Of a stretch of DNA of 64,000 nucleotides, positions 47,701 to 59,758 are shown piece by piece. The notes beneath the pieces are model-generated. The model saw only the letters and a program-made list of their open reading frames with translations. It searched no databases and had not been told where the DNA came from. The translations under genes were made by a program, and so were the position numbers. How positions within the stretch are numbered: position 1 is the first letter of the stretch; each line of letters starts with the position of its first letter. The stretch covers positions 188,501-252,500 of the forward strand of contig OY987242.1 of the NCBI GenBank assembly GCA_963920765.1, read 5' to 3'. The DNA comes from Ulota crispa. Its lineage: Eukaryota; Streptophyta; Bryopsida; Orthotrichales; Orthotrichaceae.

Positions 47701-50700
47701 AAACATTCAATGACATGATGCTTGAGAATATTATGAATGAAGACGTCATATTTGTTAATTTGGGAAAATAGTGATCACCTTCTTGTACCTCACCTTAAGT
47801 TAAAGTAGCCACCTTAATGCATTGAAGGAGGTCACCTTAAATCTATTTAATAAACTTTTGTCCGAAATTGTAGAAGTTGATGAACTTTTTGTCCAAAAAT
47901 TTAGAAGATAATGAAAATTCTATTCAAAAAAGCATATTTTTGGAAAATTTAGATCTCATTTCATGAGATAACAGTTAACGGACTCCCAATTCAATGAATA
48001 TGGCGTTAGTTTGTAAAAAAGCCAGAAGTCCCACTTTGTACCCTTTTTTCCTAATTAACGAATATGGTGTTTGCGGGTGTTGTGAGGCTGGCATAGACAT
48101 GCGTCTGCTCGATTGTGCTGGTGCCATGCATATGCAAATAGTATTGTAAGCGTTCGATCTGGAAACCTTTGTGAGAGGATGACGTGGTCAGTGTTCTGCA
48201 ATGAGGGAAATAGAGAACGAGTGATAATGTTGCCAGCAACACCGTGCAAGCCTCAAGTAGAGCATTGGCTTTTGCCTTTGGCTTTCTTTTGCGGCGGAAG
48301 CGCAGTTTTAGTGACTGTTGCACAGCTGAAATATTTGTGGTACGTGAATGCTAACACCAACTTGTATTTTGTTGCAAAGCTTGTTAAGGGAATAGAGAAT
48401 TGTATGTGCCAGAGGATTTCCCTTTAGGATGATTGGCTGTATGTGACTTAGTAGTATAGAGAGCCGTGTTGTCTGCTCGGCACAAGCTACGTCCTTCTTA
48501 TTCCACTATTTTAACTTTGAAAAAGTACAGATTGATATGGTTTTCATGAAGAGTAGGTCACATGAGGTAGTCGTTGAAGTAGAAGTACGTGTGTCATGGG
48601 AGGTGTAGTGCATAGTAGGACTTATATGAGGAGGGAGAAGGAATGGAACAACTAGGAGGTTGTGATTGCAGGAAGAGAGCATTAACTCTGGTTTTCGTAG
48701 GCGGAGTTAAGTGTCTCGGTCACAACGGCTGACCTCACACTGAACCTTGAATGTTCATATATCCAGATATATGAATGTCGTGTCTATTTTAATATTTCGT
48801 ATGTAGGATAAACTGCTTAATTTGCTTATAAAAGGTTTTGCTCGTATGATGTGCAGCATATCTCGGAAGGAACAAAAAAACCGATGAGTGTTCTAGGCAA
48901 GAGACGAAGAGAATTCATTTTATTGCTTCAAGGTGGTGTGGGACTGGGAGTAACAATGTTATGACAATTTGTAAGGGTGCTGACCTTGGTAGGCGTTGAC
49001 ATTTGTCAGCACTTCATGTGAAAGTGGAAGAAGTAGAGTTCAAGGAGAGACAGTAAGTATTAGTGGTCATTGATTTGTACATGTATTGCCAATGCGTATT
49101 TCAATGACCAACTGTACTCACTTGGAAATATAGAGAAGGAAGCATTGAAATGTCTATGAGCGAAAGAGAGTACTTTGCAAATGAATAATAAATCAAGGAC
49201 CTGAAATGCGATAAAGAAGTAGTGGTTGGTGCACATGGTTCACAATTGCTGTTGAATCAATCAGCGAAGTAGATGAAATGTTTTTCGTTATTGCACAGTA
49301 GTTGTTGACAGCGTGGTCCTTGACGATTTAGTTCCTTCTTTGTGGAATGGGGGAAAATGTGTTGAAGTACTGTCAGTACGTGCTACGTTGTGTTGTTGAT
49401 GGCAGGGAGATGCTGTAATTGCTGAACACATAATGTTTATCTGAACTGAGTACATATTGGATACATGGGTGATATGGGTAGGAGACAACCAATAGGTACA
49501 TGCTTATGTGGTATTATGTTTGACTACTCGCACATGGACTGAGACGAAGTTGACATGCATGCGAGAGAGAGCAGTAACGGACCATGTTACTTTGGCGACT
49601 TCTTGAATCAGCAATGCAAGTGGGAAATAGCGCAAATGGTGTATATTGCAAGAAGATGGTAAGGTGTGGACTTAACCACTTGTATTGAGTTATAGATATG
49701 TCCATAATAAGCATTTCCAAGTAGCTTTGGAAATATGTTTATGTAGTACGGAAGTATGGTGGGAAATTTAATCACTTTTGGATTCGGAGTGAGTACGAAC
49801 TCTTGAAGTGAGAGTGCAACTAGTATCGGTTTATGACTTTGTAGGTGGTCGTGAAGAGTGGGAAAACACATTGACATGTCTGGAGAGTGTTTAGTATTGC
49901 ATTTGTTTTAGAGAGTTCCACATACTGGAGATGAAATTTCTGAACAGCGAAGTAAGCATGGTACAAATTGTACAATTTGACAGTTACGCTGAAGTATGTT
50001 CTTATGCTAATATGTGTGTATATGCGGAATTGTTGATTTGGCAAGAAGTAGGTGTGCTACGGAATGATCTCAGTGCCGGAGTTTGAGATACCGTGGAATG
50101 TAAAGCGGTGAGTGAGGTATTTGGTGATGGCAAAGCACCCATTGTAATAGTTCTAAACCTACTGTCTGTGCTGGTAATATTTGCAGCATCTGTTTTACGT
50201 AGGCAGATTCTATACAGATTTCATATTATTCTTATTCTGGTGATATATTTGTGCAGAAATTGGCATGGATGAGGTCATTGCCGATTGAGTTACAAGATTT
50301 TGTTGGGACATACTACAGCAGTGGGAAACTGAGGTATGAATATTGTTGACTTTGTCTTAATCAATACAAAGTTTCATCTTTTTTGGTAGATTTCTGGAGT
50401 TGGTTAGAGGGCATGGGAAATTTCTACATGGATGGAAGTTGATGGGATGAATCTTGTTAATTATACAGAGAAGGAAACGCGGTATGAGTGTCTTGCATGT
50501 GCTGCTTATGTTTTACGGAATTGGTAGGGTGCAATAGAAAGGAAAGGAATGCCATCTTGTACATTGACATTGGTTTTATCATCCTGGAGCAATTTGATAT
50601 GGGCCTTCAGATACAGGTAGTTGAAGAGAGGAATGGAGATATGCGGAGCAGTTGGCTTTACACTTGTATGAGTTTATGAGCATGTCATGTAGGGGTGATA

Positions 50701-51738
50701 ATCGATGCACTTCTGTGAGCACCGGGAACTGCTTCATAAATCCTGTAAAATGAAAATGTCGTTTAAGCTTTCCGTAAATCATATGTCATGTTTGGGGTCA
50801 GCATTTCCTTTAACATGGAATAAGCCAGCCTTAATCATTTACATGAATTGGATTTTGTAGTACTTTGTGGTTTTTCTTGACGCAGTATTCAATAAGTCGG
50901 GGGAAATGCATTATTCCAAAATGCATGTTGGGAATAATAAATTTTTTGTATGTGAGAGTTTGTGGAATTAAAGTGAGTTGTTCGATAATTGATCCCGACT
51001 ATTTCAGGGTTCATGTATGTTATTGAAGAAACCATTATAATGTACAGTGATAGAACTGTATCTCTTTCCAGAGTTGAAAATTCAAGACTGCAAATATGTA
51101 ATTTTCTTCCTAATTTAAGGAATGTCGAAGTCTATGCAATTGTACAAGTATACCATGAACATTGAATTAACAGAGTGGTGTTGTTTTTGTTTCCACTTGA
51201 AACAGATACTGCAGAGAAGAATGTGGAACTGCAAAAATAGCGGGATCGTTTCCATGACCAAGTCATAACATGCGGCTACTCGTGTGTTAGTTTATATCAA
51301 AAAAAATTGGGAGCATACTTGAAGAGTGGGGGTAGGTGTTACGGAGTAGTTGGATAGAATTTAGTGTAGGTGTAGTCATTCAAAATTCCGTATCTGCCAT
51401 TTTCTCAGCAATTTATTTGTTCATGCATTTTTAAATGTATGGTGTCACTGCTTTCTATGAAAGTACTCTTCATTTTAATTGAAACCGGAATTTCAAGCTC
51501 TCAAGTTTTAAGCAGCCACGTTGTTGGCCTCTGTAGTCAGTTTGCATGGTAGGAACAATGACCAAAAATATTGCAAGGACAAAATTATAAAACTGTCAAA
51601 TCATGTCACTGTCCAAACCAACAGAGGAAGGGCAGGCTCTGTTGAAGCCGGTATAGAAATCAGTTAGACTACTGACCTTTCGAATCCCGCTGTCCTCAGC
51701 AACAGAGACCAGTTGGTTTTTTGTTATTTTTTATGTGT
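44755..51738. other. Right non-coding arm of the CACTA element
   Basis: Seven kilobases without a recognised protein. The plus strand is low in C: rows at 49141, 49321 and 49741 contain 7, 7 and 6 C against 13, 18 and 18 G, the mirror image of the left arm. A polymerase III box B-like CTTTCGAATCCCGC lies near 51677-51690, and CTCTGTTG/CAACAGAG (51637-51644, 51700-51707) form a small inverted pair close to the terminus. Probably 3' and subterminal sequence. Confidence 0.5.
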
Positions 51739-51751
51739 TTTTCTACTAGTG
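51739..51751 (-). repeat. Right terminal inverted repeat of the CACTA element
   Basis: Read inward it is CACTAGTAGAAAA, the canonical CACTA terminus, followed outward by the GAG duplication at 51752-51754. Confidence 0.65.
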
Positions 51752-51754
51752 GAG

Positions 51755-53011
51755 AAACGCAAGCTTTAATACAAGCACATACACCCTTATTTTCACAGTT
51801 TTATGATCTCAAGTGTTTACATGGAAAATGCTTGCCCAAATATCCAAAAAGTCCACAGTGGGCTCCTTGGTCCTTTAGGGGTTAAAGGTTTAATTATTTC
51901 TTTAAATATGTAAATAAGTTCTGAATCTTGCTCATGTACATATGAATGATTTTTTCTTACTAAAAAACAAACTAATATGAATAATTGCACTATAACACAA
52001 AATTACCAGAGGTTCCTCTGCCTTAAGTAGAGTTCATTGATGGCAATTAGTTGATGAGGCTTGTATATGATAAATGTGCACTTGACTTTGACCCATAAAA
52101 GTACTGTAAAAAAAATCTTTACTAAAATGCAAAAATTTCAAGCTTGATCTTAGATTTTACTCTCTGTTGTCTTAGATCACATGTACACTAATCCTGACGT
52201 GTCATCATACTTGGTCTTTTTGAAGTACCAGATTCGGTTCTCATACCGAATGACGGTAGGTAGTGGCTCAATAATTATGCCTTAACCCACAATTATGGAT
52301 TTTCCATGGAATTGCAATCATCTTCTAGGAGTTATTTTGGCAATGCAATCAACATCAAAATTCAATATTATAATTTTAGTAAAAGAAGGTATGTGCATAC
52401 TACATGTATAATGTTCATAAATTTTGGTGAAAATTTGGAATTGTTGTAAGTTTTTGAAACAAATGCTAAAGAAATTCATATAAATTACAAAATGTATTGA
52501 ATTATGCCAAATTTTTTATTGTGGATGTGAATTGTGATGAAGATCATTGTGATAGAATTTTTCTTCCCATGTTGGTAAAATTAGAAAAAGTAACCATTCC
52601 ATGGTAATAGGTACTCAACTTGCGACAATAATAAAAATTTCAAAACTTAAATTTTTTCAAAATCTTAAAGTATAAGAAGAAACTAGATTTGGTAAACTTT
52701 CTATAGCTTGTTATGCTCAAACTAAAATCACATCATTTTAATAACTTAAATTGAGATTTGGTAAAAAGATCCTCAGAATTCAAAATACACTACACAGTGG
52801 TGCATCTTTACTACTCAATTGGCAAGTGGGACCCTTTTGTGAACATTGGGCATGCAAAAGCTATCTTTCTACATGCTCTAGAATTGCACTATTCACATCC
52901 CAACGGAATCTTAGATGAAAAATAGTGTTATTCCACTCTGAGAGCACTTTTCAGTCATCCAGAAGCTACAAATGGCTCCTACAATGTTTAAGGGTTAAGA
53001 GCTAGTTACTA
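51755..53011. other. AT-rich intergenic DNA with a solo TTAA-family end
   Basis: CTCCTTGGTCCTTTAGGGGTTAA at about 51863-51885 is a right terminus of the TTAA family with no left partner found nearby. No coding region is supported. Confidence 0.4.
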
Positions 53012-53090
53012 TTAACCCCTAAATGCCCACGGTATCAACTTTCAATGTTGAAAACACCCAAATTGGATGCTATGGGCATTTAGGGGTTAA
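53012..53090. mobile_element. Miniature TTAA element (79 bp)
   Basis: TTAACCCCTAAATGCCCA at the left and TGGGCATTTAGGGGTTAA at the right are perfect inverted repeats of 18 bp, separated by only about 43 bp. This is essentially two termini joined, the minimal member of the family. Confidence 0.75.
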
Positions 53091-53501
53091 GGTGGTGTGC
53101 TCATAAATCGATCATCTAAGGGTTGAAATTGAATTTTGGAGAGGTGAAACTTTTTGAAATTTTTTTCAGTAAATTTTCCTTGGAAGACAAGAGGAATTGG
53201 CATCTATCCCAAATGTTTTCATATTTTATGGAGCTTTGTGGAATTAGTTATGAAATTTTGAAGTGGAAAGGTCATAAGTGCTCTAAAATTGCCCACCTCT
53301 CAAATGTTTGTCCCATGTACATTGTTGAAAGGTTGTGAATAAGACATGTGCCAGTAGAGTACATTTGGAGAGCTGAGCGGTTTTAGAGCATGAGCGGAAT
53401 ATGAGCAAACTACCTTATTGCTGGCTAATTAGCATAGCAAAATTTATGTTAACCACTACACTGATAATGATATTTAGTGTTAGCAACACTAATTACAATT
53501 T

Positions 53502-53620
53502 CAACACTAAATGTCAACAATCCCCTTAATGTTACCAACACTAAATGTCAACAATCCCCTTAATGTTACCAACACTAAATGTCAACAATCCCCTTAATGT
53601 TACCAACACTAAATGTCAAC
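53502..53620 (+). repeat. 34-bp tandem repeat, 3.5 copies
   Basis: Copies at 53502, 53536 and 53570 are identical (CAACACTAAATGTCAACAAT then CCCCTTAATGTTAC), with a 17-bp partial from 53604. Directly adjacent units without spacers; subterminal repeats of a CACTA element. Confidence 0.9.
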
Positions 53621-53741
53621 CTATACACTATTTGTCAACTATTGTAATTTGTGGGAGTAAATTTTTTTTACAAGTTTACATTTAGTATTAGAAATTGGTT
53701 TATTTTTATTACAACAAAAAAGTATAAATTAAATTTATGAG

Positions 53742-54653
53742 TTAACCCTTTAGGGCCGCCTGCTCTCCAAGCTAGTCATTCTTTTGGAAAACCAAATTGT
53801 TTCAAGATTTTCAGCAATCAAGTTAGATCTAAAAAGCACAATCCAATTGTACCAATGTAACTGCAGTCTTGGAAGATAAGCATGTAAAAAATTTGAACCG
53901 ATTTGCTTATGATATGTGCTGCATTGGTGAAGTGAGAGTTGTTGCATTGGATTAAGTTTGTAGAGTACAAGTTGTATGAATGGCTCCTACAAGCAACCAC
54001 CATAGAATTAGACTTTGAAATTGTGGACTTTTCTTACATGTGATATGTTGTAGGGCTTGAACTTATAATTTTGGGAAAAAGTCGTCATCTCTTTTATTTG
54101 ATGAAGGAAAGGTATGGGTGGTTAGGATGCAGAAATTGTAGAAAAGATCATGAAATTTTGATCATTTTTAGAAAAATGGGATTTGCATAGTTAGAAAATC
54201 CAACCAGGGAAGTTATATGAATAGTACTAATCTATGACTATGTATCTTTTCAAAAGAAGTGTGACAATATAAAAGTGATTTTGATTGTATAATGCTGAAA
54301 AGAGTGAAGAGCTCAAGGAGGGGGTACAAAGCCAAAGTATAATTGGGTTGGTTGTTGTCGTAGCACTATTTATCCAATCCCTAAAAATGTCAAGTGATGT
54401 CATCCTCTTTCTGGTGTTTTGATGAGTGATTTGTATTGAACACTGAGGTTTCCAAATACCCCTTTCAATGAATCACTCTCTCTACAACAAGTTGTAATTC
54501 CAAACTTTGATCAAACAAGTGTGCATGAAAATAGACTTCATCCCCTACATGTTAGTAATTGGTCAATCCATGATCCAAAATTGATAACACACCTAAATTT
54601 GGTTTTGAAACCTATGAAGGCAATTTTTGCCTCCTTCGGCCCTAAGGGGTTAA
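53742..54653 (+). mobile_element. TTAA-flanked non-autonomous element (912 bp)
   Basis: TTAA at both ends, with inverted termini CCCTTTAGGGCCG and CGGCCCTAAGGGG. It is colinear with the truncated copy at 10910. Nested inside the CACTA-type element 53454-55270, so it inserted later. No coding region. Confidence 0.65.
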
Positions 54654-54898
54654 TATCTAAACAAATATTTGGCGCAAACTACAAACTTGGGCCGGATTGA
54701 GTTTGTCCATTATTGTCACCGTTCACTGATGAAAAATGATAAAAATAATCCAAAAAAACCAAAAAAAACCCAAAAAAAATCCAAAAATCTGAAAATCTAA
54801 AAATAAACAAATAAAAAAAAACAAACATAGTTATAATTTCTCAAAATGTCATAACTTTTTTTAAAAGTTAAAATTTTCATTTAATGTCATAATTTGAT

Positions 54899-55128
54899 GT
54901 TCCCAAAGTTCCCATGTGACATTCCCAAAGTTCCCATGTGACAATCCCAAAGTTCCCAATGATGTTCCCAAGGTTCCCATGTGATGTTCCCAAAGTTCCC
55001 AATGAAGTTCCCAAAGTTCCCACATGATGTGTCTACAGTTCCCACATGATGTGCCCAAAGTTTCCCATGATGTTCCCAAAGGCCCCCATGATCCCAAAGT
55101 TTCCTATGATGTTCCCAAAGTTCTCATA
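54899..55128. repeat. Degenerate minisatellite, unit about 20 bp
   Basis: About ten variations on GTTCCCAAAGTTCCCATGTGAT follow each other with small insertions and deletions. A minus-strand frame through it gives a Trp/Gly/Leu-rich pseudo-repeat protein that is an artefact of the array. Confidence 0.8.
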
Positions 55129-55270
55129 ATTTGAAGGAGACATTAAAGATTGGTGTGCACAAAAAGAGGGCAACTCTAAATGCAAACTAGTTGAAATTTA
55201 GAGTGAGAGAAGCTAAAGTGCAGGTAACACTATTGGTACCATTGCACTAAATACCATTATCAGTGTAGCC

Positions 55271-58061
55271 TTACTGCCTGTGTCAGTTGATTGGAATTTT
55301 TTCAAAAAAATTGTGCTTATCGCCTCTTTCTCTGTGGTGTCTGCTCTACACGGAACTACACTCAGCTCATACAAAGCATAGCTCTGCTCCAGCAATACAC
55401 GGGTTTTGCTCAGTTGAGCCTTGCACCAGCACTACCGTCCTTTCTAAGAACTGGAGTGTATTCTCGAGGACACTGCGTACGCAAGTGCTGCTACGTCTAC
55501 TCTGTTACTCACAGCCTGTCTAGCCTTACAAGCTTCGAGCTTTGATTCATACTCTCACACAAGGTAGGAGGCTCGAAAACAGTCCATCGAAGAGCTTGTC
55601 CCCCTTTTTCATGGTTTTCCGTGGAAGGGAAGATTTTCACTTCATTCTTCAGAAAGTAACACAATTCATTTTACATTTTTTTGAAGCATTTTTGAATTCT
55701 TATGAATTTTCAAAGTGCAAGTGTCATAGGTCCCTATTATTTATCCTAAATCTTCCAAGAATCGTTCACTTGCAAGTTGTAAAGAGATTTGAGGAAGCAA
55801 GGAGAATGATTGGCTCTTTGTAATTAAAAACAACTTTTCTTCCATGCATTCAATGACTATAAGAGGCCAATTTAAGCACCACCCATTGCATCATTTCACA
55901 ACACTCTACATTGCGGTTCAAAATGCTTGAGCGGTTTTCAAGCCTCCTGCCTTATTACAATGACTGCAACTCAGCCCAACACTACTCAAGTTTTGCTCAT
56001 TGATTTTTAATGATGTGGGTTTTTAGTGTGTTTGTTTTGTTTATAATCTCTTTTTGTAAAAGCTATAACACACGTATTGGGCTTAAGACACATGCTGTAT
56101 ATCCTCACTAACTTGACATGGACTTGTTGTTTTTGGGATGTGCACAAATGAGGCCCAATTTCTCTTGGAGATTATGGCAACTCCAACATCTCCCTATTTT
56201 CCTAAACCTCTCTTTGTTTCTATGACTTTGATCTAGAATTTTATGAGTTCTATATAACATAAAGTTGTATTTTTGGAAATTTCTTTGAATCTATGTGCAC
56301 TCACCTTGCACTATGATTGTATGTCACATCTACCAATCTAATAGTTGGTACTTGAGTGCAACTTACTCTCATTGGTAATTTGAGAATTTTTTATGTGGCA
56401 ATAGATTTTGGATCATTTTTTCTTGCCTTGCAAGGAAATCTCTTCACTTGAGTGGACTCCTTATGTACTTTAAACAAGATATGTACACTAAACAAGCACT
56501 CATTTAGAACTTAAAAAGCTTACTAGGGTGAAAACTTGTTTTGGCTTGACCTAATTAGGATTTTTGACCTATTTTTAGCAAAACTATGCAAGACCCTAAA
56601 AATTAATCTTTGTAAGCTTATAAAAGACCAAATAAATGCCCTAGCTCTTGAGATGTTCTAAGAAAACTTTTTTTTTCTTCCCCTTGTTTCAATGCCTTTG
56701 CTCCTTGCTCTTTTGTGTTAATAGAATTGGCCCTTGCCATTATACTACTCCAATGTGTTTCAATTTTTTTTTCTAAAATTAAATTTATTGTGGCATATTT
56801 TGTGAAAGCAATTCCTATACGCCTGACAAGGTTTGTTTTTAATGTATTTTGCAATTAAGCATTTTTTAGAAAACCATCAACTTTGGTTTTTCTAATTTTA
56901 GGGCAATTATTTTTTGAACATAGTATTTGGCAATCCAAGTCCAAACTTTAGTCTTGGCCCCTACTATTGGAGTACTTGTACCTATGTCTATATAGTTAAA
57001 CCAATACTTGTTTGAAAGAAGTACATGTTTGACTATGGTCAATTTTTGAAAATTGCAATATTTTAAGAAGAAGAATTCACCCCTAAAATAAGAATTTTGC
57101 TTTCACCAAGTTTTGCATATTAGTGTAGGCTCTTGCACTAAAGGGATTTGTTATTTACTCTAGTTTTAAATATTGACTAGAAGCAAGCTTCTTATAATGC
57201 TTTTTTTTTTTAAACATTATTTCCATAAACATTTGCAATTAGTTAAATTAGCACAAAATATAATAGATTCTAGAGATAAATTAAGAATGTGCCGTTAGAT
57301 TAATTTAGTGTAAGTGTCCTACTTATTTACATTAGTGTGTTTGAAATCTTCAATATTGAAGATATGCCGCTGCCGCTAGAAGTAAGGCTTGTGTTTAAAG
57401 TAAAAAATAAGTAAGTTTTTAGAATTTGTTGAGTCTTAAATTGATACAATGCGTTCTGTTATTTTCTTGAAGAGTTAAGACTCTTTACCATATATTTAAA
57501 GTGCATGAGTTTTATCATAAAACAATTTTTTGTAATTGCAGCTTTGAATTCAATAAATCATCTTATACAACTAAGCACCAAAAATTTAACACGGGAATTT
57601 CATAAGCTAAAGTTTCAAAATTCATTAAGTTTGTATACTTTTACTATTAGCATTTATCTATGTTTTAAGTACTAAAGTTTGGAGACTACATAATATGGAG
57701 AAAAAGTGCAAATTTACTAGTTATCATTTAATTTTTGTGCACAAAAGCCTTAAGTTAATAAATGATGAGATGTTTGTAATCTCTGAATGGTTATTTTCCA
57801 CATAGTGAAGTATCCAATTATTGTATTGATTAAAAGATTAAGCAATTGTGCTCTGATTGCTAAAGGTTTCACTGCGCTCAAAAAAATGGTTGGGTGTTGA
57901 TTCCAAAATCATCAAGTAACTATGTTTTGTAGGAATTTGTCTTTTAACTGAATACTATACTATCATTGTTTAGAAATCAAGGTGTTTTCACATGTAAATG
58001 GTTGGAAGCAGTTTATATTGAATTTGTCAAGCAAACAGAAACCATGAACACACTTTAATAT
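55271..58061. other. Intergenic DNA, no gene supported
   Basis: A GC-richer stretch (about 55310-55530) directly follows the CACTA-type element, but its overlapping frames show no known domain. The remainder is AT-rich. Confidence 0.4.
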
Positions 58062-58205
58062 TTAAGGTACGCTCACCCATACCTGAGCGGTACCTAAATG
58101 TGAGCGCTATGTACCTAGGTTGTTCGTTTCAGAACTGAAATGAACAACTTGGATACATAGTGCCCACATTTAGGTACCGCTCAGGTATGGGTGAGCTTAC
58201 CTTAA
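58062..58205. mobile_element. Foldback MITE, AAGGTA family (144 bp), best copy
   Basis: TTAAGGTACGCTCACCCATA pairs with TATGGGTGAGCTTACCTTAA, and the inner arms pair through CCTGAGCGGTACCTAAATGTG and CTATGTACCTAGGTTGTTC. Nearly the full length is palindromic with few mismatches, so this copy is young. Confidence 0.8.
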
Positions 58206-58380
58206 CAAGCTTTTCATCATGGGCAACCTACGATTTCATATGAGTTGAAAAATTCACTAATTTTCAACAAAATTTACAATTTGCAAGTGGTGGACAATCA
58301 AACTATAATTCTCTAGATGGATGAAGTTATCTTTACAACAGTCTATGATTTTGCCTCTAAAATCCATGGAAGAGATAACT

Positions 58381-58790
58381 TAAGGTAGGCACACCCATAC
58401 CCGACCATTAAAGGTTTTGGGGCACCTCAAGGTCTTGGAAAATTCCAAAAAAAAACTTGTAGGGTTAGCCTTTCAACAAGCTATCAAGGAATGTAATTTT
58501 TGGGGAAACAAGAATTGTATAATGTTTTATATTAAATGGCAAAGTTGCAACTCAAAAGATCCTATAGGTAACTCTAGACTACCCTTGGAAGTGCTTGAGT
58601 GTGTTCCTATAAATGCACGTGATGGTCCCAATCCCAACCGCCTTAAAACAACTTAGCAACTGACATGTGACAGGATGTACTTGTGCAAGTGACATTTAAT
58701 GCTCCACTTTAGATTCAGCAGTGGATGAAGAATAGCCAAAAACTAGAGTGCAGTATTGGAAGGTGGTCGCTTATGGGTGTGTCTACCTTA
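58381..58790. mobile_element. AAGGTA-family element, longer form (410 bp)
   Basis: Ends TAAGGTAGGCACACCCATA and TATGGGTGTGTCTACCTTA match the foldback family, but the interior is about 370 bp of unrelated sequence with no coding potential, 175 bp from the palindromic copy. Confidence 0.55.
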
Positions 58791-59175
58791 TACGCCAGTG
58801 GATGGTGCATCGAACGGCATGTGGAACAAGGTAGAGACCAATGAAAAAATGCCACATTGATTACACGTGGAAGGCCTCTATAGGACTTGCATAGGGTTGG
58901 TTACGTCCCCGATCCGGACCAGACAGGGGCGGTTTTCCACACAAATTATGAGTGGGCTTTTTCCCAACAGTAAGCGTAGATGGCGTTATTTTGAAGTAGA
59001 GTACTGGCCCAAGCTAATGAAGAGATGGATCTTAAAACTCATTGACCACGAATTACCCCAGAGTCCATACTTTGGATGATAGAATTGAGCATGAAAGTGT
59101 TGCATTGTCTTCAGACAAAGCATCTTTTGGCCATTTGAATATTTCTTGATTCTTTTGCTACACTGAATACTGTAT

Positions 59176-59222
59176 TTAGGTTGCCTTTGCAATTAGGCTG
59201 CCTTTGCAATTAGGTTGCCTTA
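59176..59222 (+). repeat. 17-bp tandem repeat, 2.8 copies
   Basis: TTAGGTTGCCTTTGCAA, then TTAGGCTGCCTTTGCAA, then a partial third copy. Confidence 0.75.
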
Positions 59223-59758
59223 TCCTAGTAAGTTACCTCATGACTCATCACTTGGCCATTTGGAGGTGCATGCAACTTTTTAAATATTTGAACTTCACAT
59301 TATTTATGACTTATATGCTATTGATTTGTTTTTTCACAACTTAGTTGTGATTGTCAAATCCTTTAAAAATTGTTTATTGCAGTGATTTTTGATGAAGATT
59401 AATTTTTGATGAAGATTACTGTAGCAGTAGTAAGTATTTACATAGTGCAGAATGTGAAGAAATTAGTCTGGGGCAACCTAAACGCAATATTCAGTGTAGT
59501 AGAATAATACTTACTTATTACAAATCATAAAATTACACAATTTGTTGATGCGTTCGGCACTAAAAACACTAACTTGCTCTCATTCAACAATAAGTGAATT
59601 TCTAAGGTGCACTACTAAAGTAGCCCATAGTAATTTAGAGTAACTCTTAGGTCGGGATGTTTGAATACCATTATAAAGAATGTGACTCAAATGGCCAAAA
59701 CTTTGAGGAGATTTTGTCAGCACATAGCACAAATAGAGAGTGTGTGAAGGAATTTGCA

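Larger units (their letters stand above)
22922..51751. mobile_element. Giant CACTA (En/Spm) transposon, 28.8 kb
   Basis: The left end reads CGCTAGTGGAAAA; the right end read inward is CACTAGTAGAAAA, so 11 of 13 bases match and both differences are A/G. Both ends are flanked by GAG (22919-22921 and 51752-51754), the 3-bp target duplication expected for CACTA elements. Inside are a tnp2 transposase gene (+, 39560-44754) and a divergent six-exon gene (-, 29688-34373). Composition also changes at the element: the left half is poor in G and the right half poor in C on the plus strand. Both genes are disabled, so the copy is probably not autonomous. The boundaries rest on short terminal motifs; the presence of a CACTA element is certain from tnp2. 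Confidence 0.65.
53454..55270. mobile_element. Non-autonomous CACTA-type element (1.8 kb)
   Basis: The left end CACTACACTGATAATGATAT pairs with the right end ATACCATTATCAGTGTAGCC; the inverted homology extends through TATTTAGTG. The final two right-hand bases are CC instead of TG, so the right edge is slightly decayed and no target duplication was identified. Subterminal 34-bp repeats, an inserted TTAA element and a degenerate minisatellite occupy the interior. No transposase sequence. Confidence 0.55.

Noticed and set aside
53502..53620. Regular 34-bp direct repeats resembling a CRISPR array
   Set aside because: Copies are contiguous with no spacers, and the context is a plant transposon.
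54861..55097. Trp/Gly-rich 78-residue repeat protein on the minus strand
   Set aside because: Translation of a degenerate 20-bp minisatellite, not a gene.
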